A stretch of DNA of 64,000 nt, taken from NCBI RefSeq assembly GCF_016889705.1, contig NZ_CP069526.1, forward strand, positions 3,534,001 through 3,598,000, in the 5' to 3' direction. Positions 34,546 to 43,591 of this stretch are shown piece after piece. The stretch's first letter is position 1. Each line of letters starts with the position of its first letter. The notes beneath the pieces are model-generated. The model was not told the DNA's origin. It did no database searches and was given only the letters and a program-made list of their open reading frames with translations. The position numbers were made by a program, and so were the translations under genes. The stretch comes from Amycolatopsis sp. FDAARGOS 1241. GTDB taxonomy: Bacteria; Actinomycetota; Actinomycetes; Mycobacteriales; Pseudonocardiaceae.

Positions 34546-35414
34546 AGGTCGCGGTGCTGGGACTGGGCGCGATGGGGTCGCAGCTGGTGCTGCGGCTGCT
34601 CGACCAGGGCGTCGACGTCACGGGCTGGAACCGTGATCCGGCGCGGGGCCGGCGGGCGGGGATCCCGGCCGAGCGGCTCGCGCGCTCGGCTTCGGACGCG
34701 GCGCGCGGCGCTGACGTGGTAATCACCATGCTCGCGGACGGCCGGGCCGTGCGCTCCGTGGTCACCGGCGTGCTCGACGCGTTGCCGCGGAAGGCACTCG
34801 TGCTCGACCTGAGCACGTCGGGCCCCGAACTGTCGCGGGAAGTCGCGGGGTTGGTGACCGGCCGCGGGCTCCGCTTCGCCGAAGCTCCCGTCTCAGGCTC
34901 GGTCGGCGCCGCCCGCGGCGGCACGCTGACCATCATGTTCGGCGGCGGCGCGGACGAGCTGGCTGCCGCCGAACCGGTGCTGCGGCACCTGGGCCGCCAG
35001 ACCATCCACATCGGACCGGTCGGCACCGCGGCCACGTTGAAGCTCTGCGTCAACGCTCTGCTGCACACCTTCAACGCCACCCTGGGCGAGGTGCTGGGCG
35101 CGGCGGTCGCCGCGGGCATCGACCTGCGTACGGCCTACGACACGATCGGCTCGTCCGCCGTCGCCGCGCCGTTCGTCGGCTACAAGCGCGACGCGTTCCT
35201 CGCCGCGGGCCGGCCCCCGGTGGCCTGCGCCGTCGACGTGGTCCGCAAGGACCTCGAACTCTTCCTCGACGCGGTCCCCGACCCGGGCCTCGACGCCCCT
35301 ACGGTGCGCACTGCCGTCGGCGTCGTCCACCGTGCCCAGGCAGCCGGCCTGGGGCAACAGGACATGGCGACGCTCGCGCACCTCTACCGGCCGGGCGGCG
35401 CCGGCGAACCCTGA
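34542..35414 (+). CDS. NAD(P)-dependent beta-hydroxyacid dehydrogenase (3-hydroxyisobutyrate dehydrogenase family)
   Basis: 290-aa enzyme: N-terminal Rossmann VAVLGLGAMGSQLVLRLL, substrate-binding APVSGSVGAARGGTLTIM, and the catalytic-Lys region GPVGTAATLKLCVNALL near residue 165. Family members include 2-hydroxy-3-oxopropionate (tartronate semialdehyde) reductase and GarR, so it could reduce or oxidise a C3-C4 product of sugar acid cleavage. GTG start overlaps the previous gene as GTGA. Last gene of the operon; a hairpin follows. Confidence 0.85.
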   Translation: MKVAVLGLGAMGSQLVLRLLDQGVDVTGWNRDPARGRRAGIPAERLARSASDAARGADVVITMLADGRAVRSVVTGVLDALPRKALVLDLSTSGPELSREVAGLVTGRGLRFAEAPVSGSVGAARGGTLTIMFGGGADELAAAEPVLRHLGRQTIHIGPVGTAATLKLCVNALLHTFNATLGEVLGAAVAAGIDLRTAYDTIGSSAVAAPFVGYKRDAFLAAGRPPVACAVDVVRKDLELFLDAVPDPGLDAPTVRTAVGVVHRAQAAGLGQQDMATLAHLYRPGGAGEP

Positions 35415-35434
35415 GCCTCGTGAGCGCCCGGATT

Positions 35435-35468
35435 CCGGCCCTCCACCGCCGCGGCGGCGGAGGGCCGG
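35435..35468 (+). terminator. Terminator hairpin after the second sugar cluster
   Basis: CCGGCCCTCC (35435-35444) pairs with GGAGGGCCGG (35459-35468); after one mismatch the stem continues CCGC/GCGG to a tight loop. It starts 21 bp after the last stop codon. Very strong GC stem without U tract. Confidence 0.7.
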
Positions 35469-35564
35469 CTGGTCGTCGGTGGCGGGTGGTCGGCGAGCGC
35501 GTGGGTCCCGAGAGCCGAGTTGTGACGAATGAGTGCCCGAACGTCACCCCGGGCTCCGGGGTCC

Positions 35565-35593
35565 TTGAGCGGCCCTGGGCTGCTTGTTAGCGT
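35565..35593 (+). promoter_or_regulatory. Possible sigma-70-type promoter for the LuxR regulator
   Basis: TTGAGC (35565-35570), 17-bp spacer, TAGCGT (35588-35593), about 130 bp before the chosen start. Four to five of six bases match at each box. Weak evidence on its own; the 306-bp gap holds no gene. Confidence 0.3.
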
Positions 35594-35720
35594 CGGGGGA
35601 CTGCCGCGTCGCGGGCAGGTCCGGGCGATGACCCGGCCGCCGCGTGGCGAGCGGATCCGGAGCGGGCTTCGAGTCGATGCGGCACACCACGCACGTCGTC
35701 GACGAGGAGCACCACGAACA

Positions 35721-38471
35721 GTGAGTGGCAGACTGGACCCGCCCGACCGGCACCCCGGCCCCACGCGAGGCCGGGAAGCCGAACTCGCCGCCGCCGACGA
35801 GGCAATTGCGGCGGTGCGGCGCGGAGTCGGCGGGGCCCTCGTGGTCGAGGGTCCGCCGGGGATCGGGAAGAGCCGCCTGCTGGCCGAGATCCGGGTGCGG
35901 GCGCGGCGCGCCGGCGTCCGGACGGCGGCCGGCGCGGCGCTCGAGGGCCAGCAGGGTTACCCCTTCGCCGCCTTGCTTTCCGCGTTGGCCGAGGGCGACG
36001 TGCTCACGGGGGCGCCTCTCGACTCGCCGGAGCAGGTCCTGCGGGAAGCAGCGCGGGCGCTTGAAGCGACGGGCGAGCCCCTGGCGATCCTCATCGACGA
36101 CCTCCACCACGCCCACCGCGAAACGCTGGCCGGGCTCCGGCGGCTGGTCCCGGGCCCGGCCGTCCTCTGGGTCTTCGCCGTCACTCCGGGCGGTGCGGCG
36201 CCGCTCGTCGCGGAGACGGTGGCGTGGCTGGAGACGGCCGGCGCTCGTCGCCTGTGCCTCGAGGTGCTGGACGAACCGGCGGCGGCCGACGTGCTCGCCG
36301 ACATCGCCGGCGTCCGGCCCGCGCCCGACCTGCTGGAGCTGGGGACCGAGGCCGGCGGCAACCCCGCGCTGCTGGCCGCGCTCGGCCTCGGTGTGCGGGA
36401 AGAAGGCCGGCCGGCGACAGCCGAAGGCGGCGTCACCCCGGCCGAGAACCGGCTGCCCGCACGGGTCACCCAGCTCGTCGAGCGGCGTGTGAAGCGGCTT
36501 TCGCCGGCCACCCAGCGCATGATCCGGGTCGCCGCGGTCCTGCCGCGGCACTTCACGGTCGCCCACTGGGCCGCGACGCTCGGGCAGCGTTCGTCGGAGC
36601 TCATCGAGGGCGTCGCCGAGGCCTTCGAGGCCGACCTGTTCGTCGAGCACGGAGACCACCTGCGGTTTCGCCACGCTCTCGTCCGCCGGGCGCTCGTGGA
36701 CGCGACCCCGCGTTCGCTGCGCCGCGCGTTGCAGCGCGAGGTCACCGGGGTGCTGCTCGAAGCCGGCGCGGCGCCGACCGAGATCGCGCTGCAGCTGGCC
36801 GGCAGCGCCGAAGTGGGCGATCGCGAGGCCGTCGCGCTGGTCCGCCAGGCCGTCGAAGCCATCGCGGTGTCCGACACCCGGAGCGCGGCCGAGCTGAGCG
36901 TACGTGCCCTGCGCCTGCTGCCCGATCACGACCCGATGCGGTGGGCGCTCGTCACCGACGCCGTGCGCCTGTTGTACCGGGCGGGCCGCGAGGTGGAGGC
37001 CCGCAACGTCGGCCTCGACGCGCTCAAGGGAGCGCTGCCCCCGGCGCAGGAGGCGGAGGTGCGGCTGCGCGTCACGAGCATGCCCACCCGTCCGACCGGC
37101 GACCGGCTGCGCCAGAACCTCCTCGCGCTCGAATTGCCGAGTCTGCCGGCCGTACTGCGGGCGCGGCACCAGGCGTGGCTCGCTTACAACCTCGTGTCGA
37201 GCGGCCGGCCCGCCGAAGCGGAGAAGAGCGCCGCCGGCGTGGACCTGTGCGACGACCTGCAGGCCCGCGTCGTCACCGAACTCGCCCTCACCGCGGTCGA
37301 CACGGCGCACGGCCGGATCACCGCCGCGCTCAAGCGGGTCGAGGCGGCGGCCGATCAGGTGCGGGGCGCGCCGTACGAGGACTGGCAGGAGATGGTCCCG
37401 TTCCACCACGCCGACGTGCTCGCCACGGCCGGCCGGGTCGCCGACGCGCGCGGCGTCCTCAGGACGGCGGTGAACCGCGGGCGGCAGGTGTCCGCCGACG
37501 TGTTCGTCGGCGCCTGGCAACAGTTCAGTGGACTGCTCTCGCTGACCGCCGGGCGGCTGTGCGAGGTCCGCGAGGAGTTCGCCGCCATCGCCGGCGAGCG
37601 CGAAGGCGAGGTCATCGGCGATTTCGACGACATCGTCCGGTTCTCGGTGTGGACCGCGCTCTACGCCCACCAAGGCGACACCGAGTTCGCGCGGCGCGTG
37701 GTCGGCGCGGCCCGGCGCCTGTCGGGCGGCGTGAGCCCGAACGTCCGGCGCCTCGCGCGGCGGGTGCTCGCCGAACGCGAACTGCGCCGCGGCGATCCCA
37801 CGCGGGCGCTGCGGTTCTTCGGCGACGACCCGCTGCCGCCCACGCCTCCGTTGCTGCCCCACGAGTTCGGTTACCACGTCGCGGTCGTGCGCACGGCGCT
37901 CGCTGCGGGCGACCTCGCGGCGGCCGAACGCGCGGCGGAGGCGACGACCGTGCCGTACCGGGAGAATCCGGGCATCCGGGTGTACGAGGGGGTCGCGGCG
38001 CATGTGGCGGGGTTGCTCGCGGGCGACCCGCAGGTGCTGGCGGACGCCGCGCGGCTGCTGGGGGACACCGAGCGGCCGCTGCTGTTCGCCGCGGCGGCCG
38101 AGGACACGGGCCGCGTTCTCGGCGAACTGGACGAACGCGCCGCCATCGGTCACCTCAGCACCGCGTTCGACACCTATCTCGAACTCGACGCCGTCGCCGA
38201 CGCGCGCCGCGTGGGCCGAGCCCTCGGCGAGAAGGGCGCGGCCCGGCGCGTGATCACCCGGGACCGGCCTGAGTCGGGGTGGGCGAGCCTGACGAGCTCG
38301 GAGCTCAAGGTCGTCCGACTGATCGCCGAGGGCGCGACCAACCGCGAAGCCGCGGCGAGCCTCGTCCTCTCCCCGCACACGGTGAATTCCCACCTGCGCA
38401 ACGCGTTCGCGAAGCTGGGGATCAACTCCCGCCGCGACCTGGCGAAAATCGTCCACGAGGCCGATACCTGA
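35721..38471 (+). CDS. LuxR family regulator with N-terminal AAA ATPase (LAL/MalT-like)
   Basis: Large 916-aa activator. GTG 35721 follows GAGGAG (35704-35709); the frame is open to 35529 but that part has no family residues. Walker A EGPPGIGKS (43-51), Walker B LAILIDDLHHAH near residue 130, a central helical/TPR-like region, and a C-terminal LuxR HTH (about 850-910) with LTSSELKVVRLIAEGATNRE and SPHTVNSHLRNAFAKLGI. These proteins bind ATP and an inducer and activate nearby genes. The aldehyde oxidase genes 150 bp downstream on the same strand are the likely target. Confidence 0.87.
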   Translation: MSGRLDPPDRHPGPTRGREAELAAADEAIAAVRRGVGGALVVEGPPGIGKSRLLAEIRVRARRAGVRTAAGAALEGQQGYPFAALLSALAEGDVLTGAPLDSPEQVLREAARALEATGEPLAILIDDLHHAHRETLAGLRRLVPGPAVLWVFAVTPGGAAPLVAETVAWLETAGARRLCLEVLDEPAAADVLADIAGVRPAPDLLELGTEAGGNPALLAALGLGVREEGRPATAEGGVTPAENRLPARVTQLVERRVKRLSPATQRMIRVAAVLPRHFTVAHWAATLGQRSSELIEGVAEAFEADLFVEHGDHLRFRHALVRRALVDATPRSLRRALQREVTGVLLEAGAAPTEIALQLAGSAEVGDREAVALVRQAVEAIAVSDTRSAAELSVRALRLLPDHDPMRWALVTDAVRLLYRAGREVEARNVGLDALKGALPPAQEAEVRLRVTSMPTRPTGDRLRQNLLALELPSLPAVLRARHQAWLAYNLVSSGRPAEAEKSAAGVDLCDDLQARVVTELALTAVDTAHGRITAALKRVEAAADQVRGAPYEDWQEMVPFHHADVLATAGRVADARGVLRTAVNRGRQVSADVFVGAWQQFSGLLSLTAGRLCEVREEFAAIAGEREGEVIGDFDDIVRFSVWTALYAHQGDTEFARRVVGAARRLSGGVSPNVRRLARRVLAERELRRGDPTRALRFFGDDPLPPTPPLLPHEFGYHVAVVRTALAAGDLAAAERAAEATTVPYRENPGIRVYEGVAAHVAGLLAGDPQVLADAARLLGDTERPLLFAAAAEDTGRVLGELDERAAIGHLSTAFDTYLELDAVADARRVGRALGEKGAARRVITRDRPESGWASLTSSELKVVRLIAEGATNREAAASLVLSPHTVNSHLRNAFAKLGINSRRDLAKIVHEADT

Positions 38472-38624
38472 CGTGGTGCGCGAACGACGTCGTGCACACC
38501 GCACGAGGACGCTCGCGGATGGCACGTCCGTGCGATGGACCGCGGCCGCTCCCGCGATGACGATGACTGCGGCTCCGCCACCAGCGGAGCCGGTCTCCAT
38601 CCGTCGTTTCAAGAGGAGTTTTCC

Positions 38625-39161
38625 GTGGACCTCGAGGTACCCGAGGCCGGCCCGGCCCAGGACACGCCCACGCGGCCTCGCGGCCCCGCCACCGAACCTG
38701 TCATCCTGACGGTCAACGGCCGCGACTACGCCCTCGAGCTCGAACCCCGCGTCAGCCTGCTCGACGCGCTGCGCGAACACCTGTGGCTCACGGGTTCCAA
38801 GAAGGGGTGCGACCAGGGCACCTGTGGTGCGTGCACCGTCTGGGTCGACGGTCGCCGCGTGCTGGGCTGCCTGACGCTGGCCGTCGCGTGCGAAGGCCGC
38901 GAGATCTCGACGATCGAGGGCATCGCGCGCGAGGGCGAGCTGCACCCGATGCAGCAGGCGTTCATCGACCGCGACGCGTTCCAGTGCGGCTATTGCACGG
39001 CCGGGCAGATCATGTCGGCGATCAAGCTCCTCGAAGAGGGCAACGCCGAGGACGACGAGTCCATCTCGGAGTACATGAGCGGCAACATCTGCCGCTGCGC
39101 CGCATACCCGAACATCCGCGCGGCCATCCGCGACGTTCGCGACCAGCAGCGGGAGGGCTGA
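38625..39161 (+). CDS. paoA: Aldehyde oxidase/xanthine dehydrogenase 2Fe-2S subunit
   Basis: 178-aa electron-transfer subunit. GTG 38625 sits 6 bp after AAGAGGAG (38611-38618). Two 2Fe-2S clusters: plant-ferredoxin type KKGCDQGTCGACTVWVDG with a later Cys in LGC, and the C-terminal CGYCTAGQ plus CRCAAYPNI. The short N-terminal extension is Pro/Glu-rich and lacks the twin-arginine signal of E. coli PaoA, so a cytoplasmic enzyme is expected. First subunit of the adjacent FAD and Mo subunit genes. Confidence 0.9.
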   Translation: MDLEVPEAGPAQDTPTRPRGPATEPVILTVNGRDYALELEPRVSLLDALREHLWLTGSKKGCDQGTCGACTVWVDGRRVLGCLTLAVACEGREISTIEGIAREGELHPMQQAFIDRDAFQCGYCTAGQIMSAIKLLEEGNAEDDESISEYMSGNICRCAAYPNIRAAIRDVRDQQREG

Positions 39162-39162
39162 C

Positions 39163-40155
39163 GTGCGTCCCCTGTCCTACACTCGCGCCTTCGACGTGCG
39201 CAGCGCCGTGGAAATCGTCGCCGCCCACGAGAACAGCGCGTTCCTCGCCGGCGGCACCACGCAGGTCGACCTGGTCCGCCTCGGCGTGCACGGGCCGGAT
39301 CTGCTCGTGGACATCAACGCGCTTCCGCTGGCGGACATCGAGGAGCAGCCCGGCGGTGGTCTGCGGCTCGGTGCGCTCGCGCGGATGACCGACGTCGCCC
39401 GGCATCCGCTGGTGGCGGAGCGCTACGTCGCGACGTCGCAGGCGCTGCTGCTCGGCGCGTCCGAACAGCTGCGCAACATGGCGTCGATGGGCGGGAACCT
39501 GTGCCAGCGCACGCGCTGCACGTACTTCCGCGACAACCTCTCGCCCTGCAACAAGCGCGAGCCGGGCTCCGGTTGTTCCGCCCTCGAAGGGCTGCACCGC
39601 GGCCACGCGATCCTCGGCACGAGTGAGCACTGCATCGCGACGCACCCGTCCGACGTGGCGGTGTCGCTGGTCGCGTTCGACGCCGTGGTCCACACCACCG
39701 GCCCGGACGGTTCCCGCGCGATCCCGATCGACGAGTTCTACCTCGAGCCCGGGGACCAGCCGCACGTCGAGCACCCGCTCGCGCACGGTGAACTGATCGA
39801 GGCGATCGACCTGCCGGCCCTGCCGATCGCGCGCAACTCGGTGTACCTCAAGTTCCGTGACCGCGAGTCGTATGAGTTCGCGCTCGTGTCGGTCGCCGCC
39901 GCGATCGAGGTCGACGGTGGGCTCGTGCGCGACGTGCGCCTCGCCCTGGGCGGCGTGGCCACCCGGCCGTGGCGCGCCCGCCGGGCCGAGCAGCTGCTGA
40001 TCGGTGGCCCCGCGACACGCGAGAAGTTCGTCGAAGCCGCCACCGCGGAGCTCGCCGGCGCCGACGTCCGCCGCGACAACGCGTTCAAGGCCGAGCTCGC
40101 CAAGCGGGCCATCGTCCGCGGTCTCACCACCCTGATCCCGGGAGAAGCACGATGA
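39163..40155 (+). CDS. paoB: Aldehyde oxidoreductase FAD-binding subunit with extra 4Fe-4S site
   Basis: 330-aa FAD subunit: FLAGGTTQVDLVR (FAD loop), SMGGNLCQRTRC and YFRDNLSPCNKREPGSGC supply the extra cysteines that in PaoB (YagS) bind a 4Fe-4S cluster. C-terminal CO-dehydrogenase flavoprotein domain follows. Start is 1 bp after the small-subunit stop; the end overlaps the Mo subunit by 4 bp (ATGA), fixing the stoichiometric expression of the complex. Confidence 0.9.
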   Translation: MRPLSYTRAFDVRSAVEIVAAHENSAFLAGGTTQVDLVRLGVHGPDLLVDINALPLADIEEQPGGGLRLGALARMTDVARHPLVAERYVATSQALLLGASEQLRNMASMGGNLCQRTRCTYFRDNLSPCNKREPGSGCSALEGLHRGHAILGTSEHCIATHPSDVAVSLVAFDAVVHTTGPDGSRAIPIDEFYLEPGDQPHVEHPLAHGELIEAIDLPALPIARNSVYLKFRDRESYEFALVSVAAAIEVDGGLVRDVRLALGGVATRPWRARRAEQLLIGGPATREKFVEAATAELAGADVRRDNAFKAELAKRAIVRGLTTLIPGEAR

Positions 40156-42398
40156 CCTCAGCGATCGGCAAGCCGGTGTCCCGGGTGGACGGACCGGCGA
40201 AGGTGACGGGCGCGGCGCGCTACACCGCGGAGATCGTGGTGCCAGACCTGGCGTACGCGGTGCTCGTCGGCGCGACGGTGCCGAGCGGCCGCGTCGTGGG
40301 CTTCGAACCACTCGGCCCCACCGACGGGCTGCTGGCCGTGCTGACCCACGAGAACCTGGGCAAGATCGTCGGCCGGCCGCAGCTGCTGCCGTCGCTCGTC
40401 GGCGGCCCCGCGCCGGGCGCGAGCTTCTTCCCGATGCAGGACGACCAGGTGCACTACTTCGGGCAGCCGGTGGCCCTCGTCGTCGCTGACAGCCACGAAC
40501 GCGCCCAGCACGCCGCCGCGAGCCTGCGGGTCCGCTACGAGCGCACGGCCTCGACGACGACGATCGACGAAGGCCGCGACCAGGCGTTCGAGGCCGAGCG
40601 GCTCTTCGGCGGCCTGATGCCGGGCCGCACCGAGCGCGGTGACGTCGACGCGGCGCTGGCCGACGCCGAGGTCCGGCTCGACCTGCAGTTCCGGTTCGCG
40701 GCCAATCACCACAACGCCCTCGAGCCCACGGCGGCGACCGCCGTGTGGGACGGCGACCAGGTGACCATCTACGACTCCACGCAAGGGATCCGGGCGAGCC
40801 AGCTCACCGTCTCGCACCTGCTGGGCCTGCCGCTGGCGAACGTCCGGGTGATCGCGAACTTCGTGGGCGGCGGCTTCGGGGCGAAGGCCATGATCTGGCC
40901 GCACGTCACGCTGTCTGCCATGGCCGCGCGCCACGTCGGCCGCCCGGTGAAGCTCGTGCTCACCCGGCCGCAGACCTACACGTCCAACGGCCACCGCGAA
41001 GAACAGGAGCAGACGGTGTCGCTCGGCGCGACCCGCGACGGCCGGCTCACCGCGCTCGACCACCGCAAGCTCTCGATCACCTCGCCGTTCGACGAGTGGG
41101 CCGAGCCGGCGACGGGCGTGTCGTCCCAGCTGTACAAGTGTCCCAACTTCCGCGGCGTGCACCGGATGATCCGCGGCAACACGCTCACGCCCACCTTCAT
41201 GCGCGGGCCGGGGGAGTCCACGGCCTCGTTCGCGCTGGAGACAGCGATGGACGAGCTGGCCGTGGAGCTCGGCGTCGACCCCGTGGAACTGCGGCTGCGC
41301 AACCACACCGACGTCGACGACCGCGGCAACCCCTGGTCGAGCGACGGGCTGCCCGAATGCTTGCGGCTCGGCGCGGAGAAGTTCGGCTGGGACGCGACGT
41401 CGCGGGTGCCGCGCAGCCGTCGTGACGGCAACTGGCTGATCGGCACCGGCATGGCGTCGGCCGCCTACCCCGTGCCGCTGTTCATGCCGACGCAGCGCGC
41501 CCGCGCCCGGCTCTATGCCGACGGCAGCGCCGTGGTCGAGGCCGGGACGCAGGAGTTCGGCACCGGCGTGCTCACGGCGATGACCCAGGTCGGTGCCGAC
41601 GCGCTCGGGGTGCCACTCGCGGACACCCGGTTCCACGGCGGCTCGACGGATCTGCCCAACGTCAGCTCCGCGGTTGGGTCCGCAGGGGCCGGCATGATCA
41701 GCGCCGCGGTGCACGACGCGGCGACGAACCTGCGCCGCCAGCTCATCGAACTCGCCGTGGCCGACGAGGCATCGCCGCTGCATGGGGCGGACCCGGCGGA
41801 CGTCGAGGCGGTTGCCGGGCGCATGCAGCTGCGCGGCGACACCGCGAAGGGCGAGCACTACGGCGACCTGATGCAGCGGCACCGGCTGTCCGAAGTGGAG
41901 GCTCTGGGCAGCTGGACCCCGCCGCCGCTGGACACGCCGCACGGCCTGCTCACGTTCGGCGCCCAGTTCGCCGAGGTGGCTGTGGATCCCGACCTCGGGC
42001 TCGTGCGCGTGCGGCGGCTGCTCGGCGCGTTTGCCCCCGGCCGGGTGCTCAACCCGAAGCTGGCCCGCAGCCAGCTCATGGGCGGCATCCTGTGGGGCTT
42101 GGGCCAGGCCCTGCTGGAGGGCAACCGCATGGACCCGCGCTACGGCCGCTGGGGTGCTGGGAACCTGGGCGAGTACCTCGTGCCGGTCAACGCCGATGCG
42201 CCCGACGTGCAGGTCGAGTTCGTGTCCGTCGCCGACGACGTGGCCAACACCCTCGGCGTGAAGGGCGTCGGCGAGGTCGGCCAGGTCGGTGTCGCCGCGG
42301 CGATCGGCAACGCCGTGTTCAACGCGACCGGGCGCCGCGTCCGCGAGCTCCCGATTTCGGCCGAGCTGGTGATGGACCCGGTGGACAGCTGGGCGTGA
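40152..42398 (+). CDS. paoC: Molybdopterin-binding aldehyde oxidoreductase large subunit
   Basis: 748-aa catalytic subunit of the xanthine oxidase family (PaoC/YagR size). Motifs: KPVSRVDGPAKVTGAARYTA, GGGFGAKAMIWPH (Mo-cofactor contact), MRGPGESTASFALE, and the C-terminal KGVGEVGQVGVAAAIGNAV with the active-site Glu. It hydroxylates aldehydes to acids. The cofactor-insertion chaperone (XdhC/PaoD) is not in the window. Substrate probably an aromatic or bulky aldehyde, by analogy with PaoABC. Confidence 0.9.
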   Translation: MTSAIGKPVSRVDGPAKVTGAARYTAEIVVPDLAYAVLVGATVPSGRVVGFEPLGPTDGLLAVLTHENLGKIVGRPQLLPSLVGGPAPGASFFPMQDDQVHYFGQPVALVVADSHERAQHAAASLRVRYERTASTTTIDEGRDQAFEAERLFGGLMPGRTERGDVDAALADAEVRLDLQFRFAANHHNALEPTAATAVWDGDQVTIYDSTQGIRASQLTVSHLLGLPLANVRVIANFVGGGFGAKAMIWPHVTLSAMAARHVGRPVKLVLTRPQTYTSNGHREEQEQTVSLGATRDGRLTALDHRKLSITSPFDEWAEPATGVSSQLYKCPNFRGVHRMIRGNTLTPTFMRGPGESTASFALETAMDELAVELGVDPVELRLRNHTDVDDRGNPWSSDGLPECLRLGAEKFGWDATSRVPRSRRDGNWLIGTGMASAAYPVPLFMPTQRARARLYADGSAVVEAGTQEFGTGVLTAMTQVGADALGVPLADTRFHGGSTDLPNVSSAVGSAGAGMISAAVHDAATNLRRQLIELAVADEASPLHGADPADVEAVAGRMQLRGDTAKGEHYGDLMQRHRLSEVEALGSWTPPPLDTPHGLLTFGAQFAEVAVDPDLGLVRVRRLLGAFAPGRVLNPKLARSQLMGGILWGLGQALLEGNRMDPRYGRWGAGNLGEYLVPVNADAPDVQVEFVSVADDVANTLGVKGVGEVGQVGVAAAIGNAVFNATGRRVRELPISAELVMDPVDSWA

Positions 42399-43531
42399 CG
42401 ACGAACACGAACGCCCGAAGACCGGCGATCAGCCGGCGGGACCGGCACCGCCGGGCCGAGCCGGCGGGATCGGAGGTTTCGCGCTGGGCGCGGCAACCGT
42501 GGCTCGGAGTGGCGGGGCTGTCGCTGGTGATCCCGGTGGCGGTCCTGCTCGCCGTCGCGGCCGGTGGCGCGGAGGGGTCGCTGCTGGTGTTCGCGCCGCT
42601 GGTCACGTTCTCCCTGCCGGTGGTCGCGATGATCGCGTTCTGGTGGGAGGACTGGCCCGGCACCAGGCTCGGTCCGGACTGGGCCGGGTGGGCGGACACC
42701 GTGCTGATCGCGGTCGGGGCGGTGGTGTTCACGGCGCTGGGTTCGGCCCTGGTGGGGCACTTCTCGCTCGCCGCGGTGTTCGACCCCTTCCCACGCGACG
42801 CGGAGCTCGGCACGTTCCCGGCGACGATGCCGCTGGCCGGTGCCGCGTTCGTGGCGATGCTGCAGCTGACGCTGGTGAGTGAGCACTGGCCGGTGCGCCG
42901 GTTCCTCGGACCCATCGCCGGCGGCGTGGCTTCCGTGGTGCTGGCGTGGGTGGTCGCGCTCGTGCTGTGGATGGCGCTGCTGGGTGGGAAACCGTTCCAC
43001 GGCGAGGGACACGGTGTGCTCACCGGCGGCCAGTTCGGCGCGGTGCTCACGTGCGTCGGGGCCTGGCAGGTGTGGTTGTTCGTGCTGTGGCGCGGGTGGC
43101 CGTTCCGGCTGGTGCCGCGCCAGGGGGTGCGGTTCGCGTGCGCCAACGTCGTCAGCCTCGGTGGCGGGATCCTGACCTACATCGTGCTTGCGGTCGTGCT
43201 CGGCGTCGCCCCGGCCGGCGTGACCACGATGGCCGGGGACTTCGTGGCCGGGGGTCTGCTCGTCGGCATGCTCTTCGAGGACGCGTTCCCGGCGCGGTGG
43301 CCGGCGGGACTCGAACGCGCGGTATCCCTGGCGCTCACGCTGGTGGTCGCCGCCGGGCTGCACTTCGCCCTGCTGACCGTGGCGAACTCGCTGGCGTGGA
43401 GCCGAAGTTCGGCGATCGACTGGGTCGGCCACGTCACGCTCAACGCCGTCGGTACTTCGGTGATCCTGCACGTCGCGATCGGCCGGCGGTGGCCGTTCGG
43501 CCGGAGATCCGTAGGTGGTCAAGAAACATGA
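42395..43531 (+). CDS. Polytopic membrane protein of unknown function
   Basis: 378 aa. GTG 42395 overlaps the Mo-subunit stop as GTGA, so it belongs to that transcript. A charged N-terminus (about 40 residues) precedes roughly ten hydrophobic helices; conserved-looking polar features include FWWEDWPGTR between helices 2 and 3, and KPFHGEGHGVLTGGQ. No transporter family motif recognised. Coupling to the aldehyde oxidase suggests a role in its substrate uptake, product export or electron delivery, but that is guesswork. Confidence 0.7.
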   Translation: MTTNTNARRPAISRRDRHRRAEPAGSEVSRWARQPWLGVAGLSLVIPVAVLLAVAAGGAEGSLLVFAPLVTFSLPVVAMIAFWWEDWPGTRLGPDWAGWADTVLIAVGAVVFTALGSALVGHFSLAAVFDPFPRDAELGTFPATMPLAGAAFVAMLQLTLVSEHWPVRRFLGPIAGGVASVVLAWVVALVLWMALLGGKPFHGEGHGVLTGGQFGAVLTCVGAWQVWLFVLWRGWPFRLVPRQGVRFACANVVSLGGGILTYIVLAVVLGVAPAGVTTMAGDFVAGGLLVGMLFEDAFPARWPAGLERAVSLALTLVVAAGLHFALLTVANSLAWSRSSAIDWVGHVTLNAVGTSVILHVAIGRRWPFGRRSVGGQET

Positions 43532-43591
43532 CTATCGTGATTGATGATCACCTCTTCCCTTGGTGCTGAAGGAATGTGAGCGGAGCGAGCT

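Noticed and set aside
35544-38945. 1133-aa minus-strand open frame opposite the LuxR regulator
   Set aside because: Its composition is Arg/Gly/His-rich with no family motifs; it mirrors the third-position GC pattern of the plus-strand gene, which has clear Walker and LuxR motifs.
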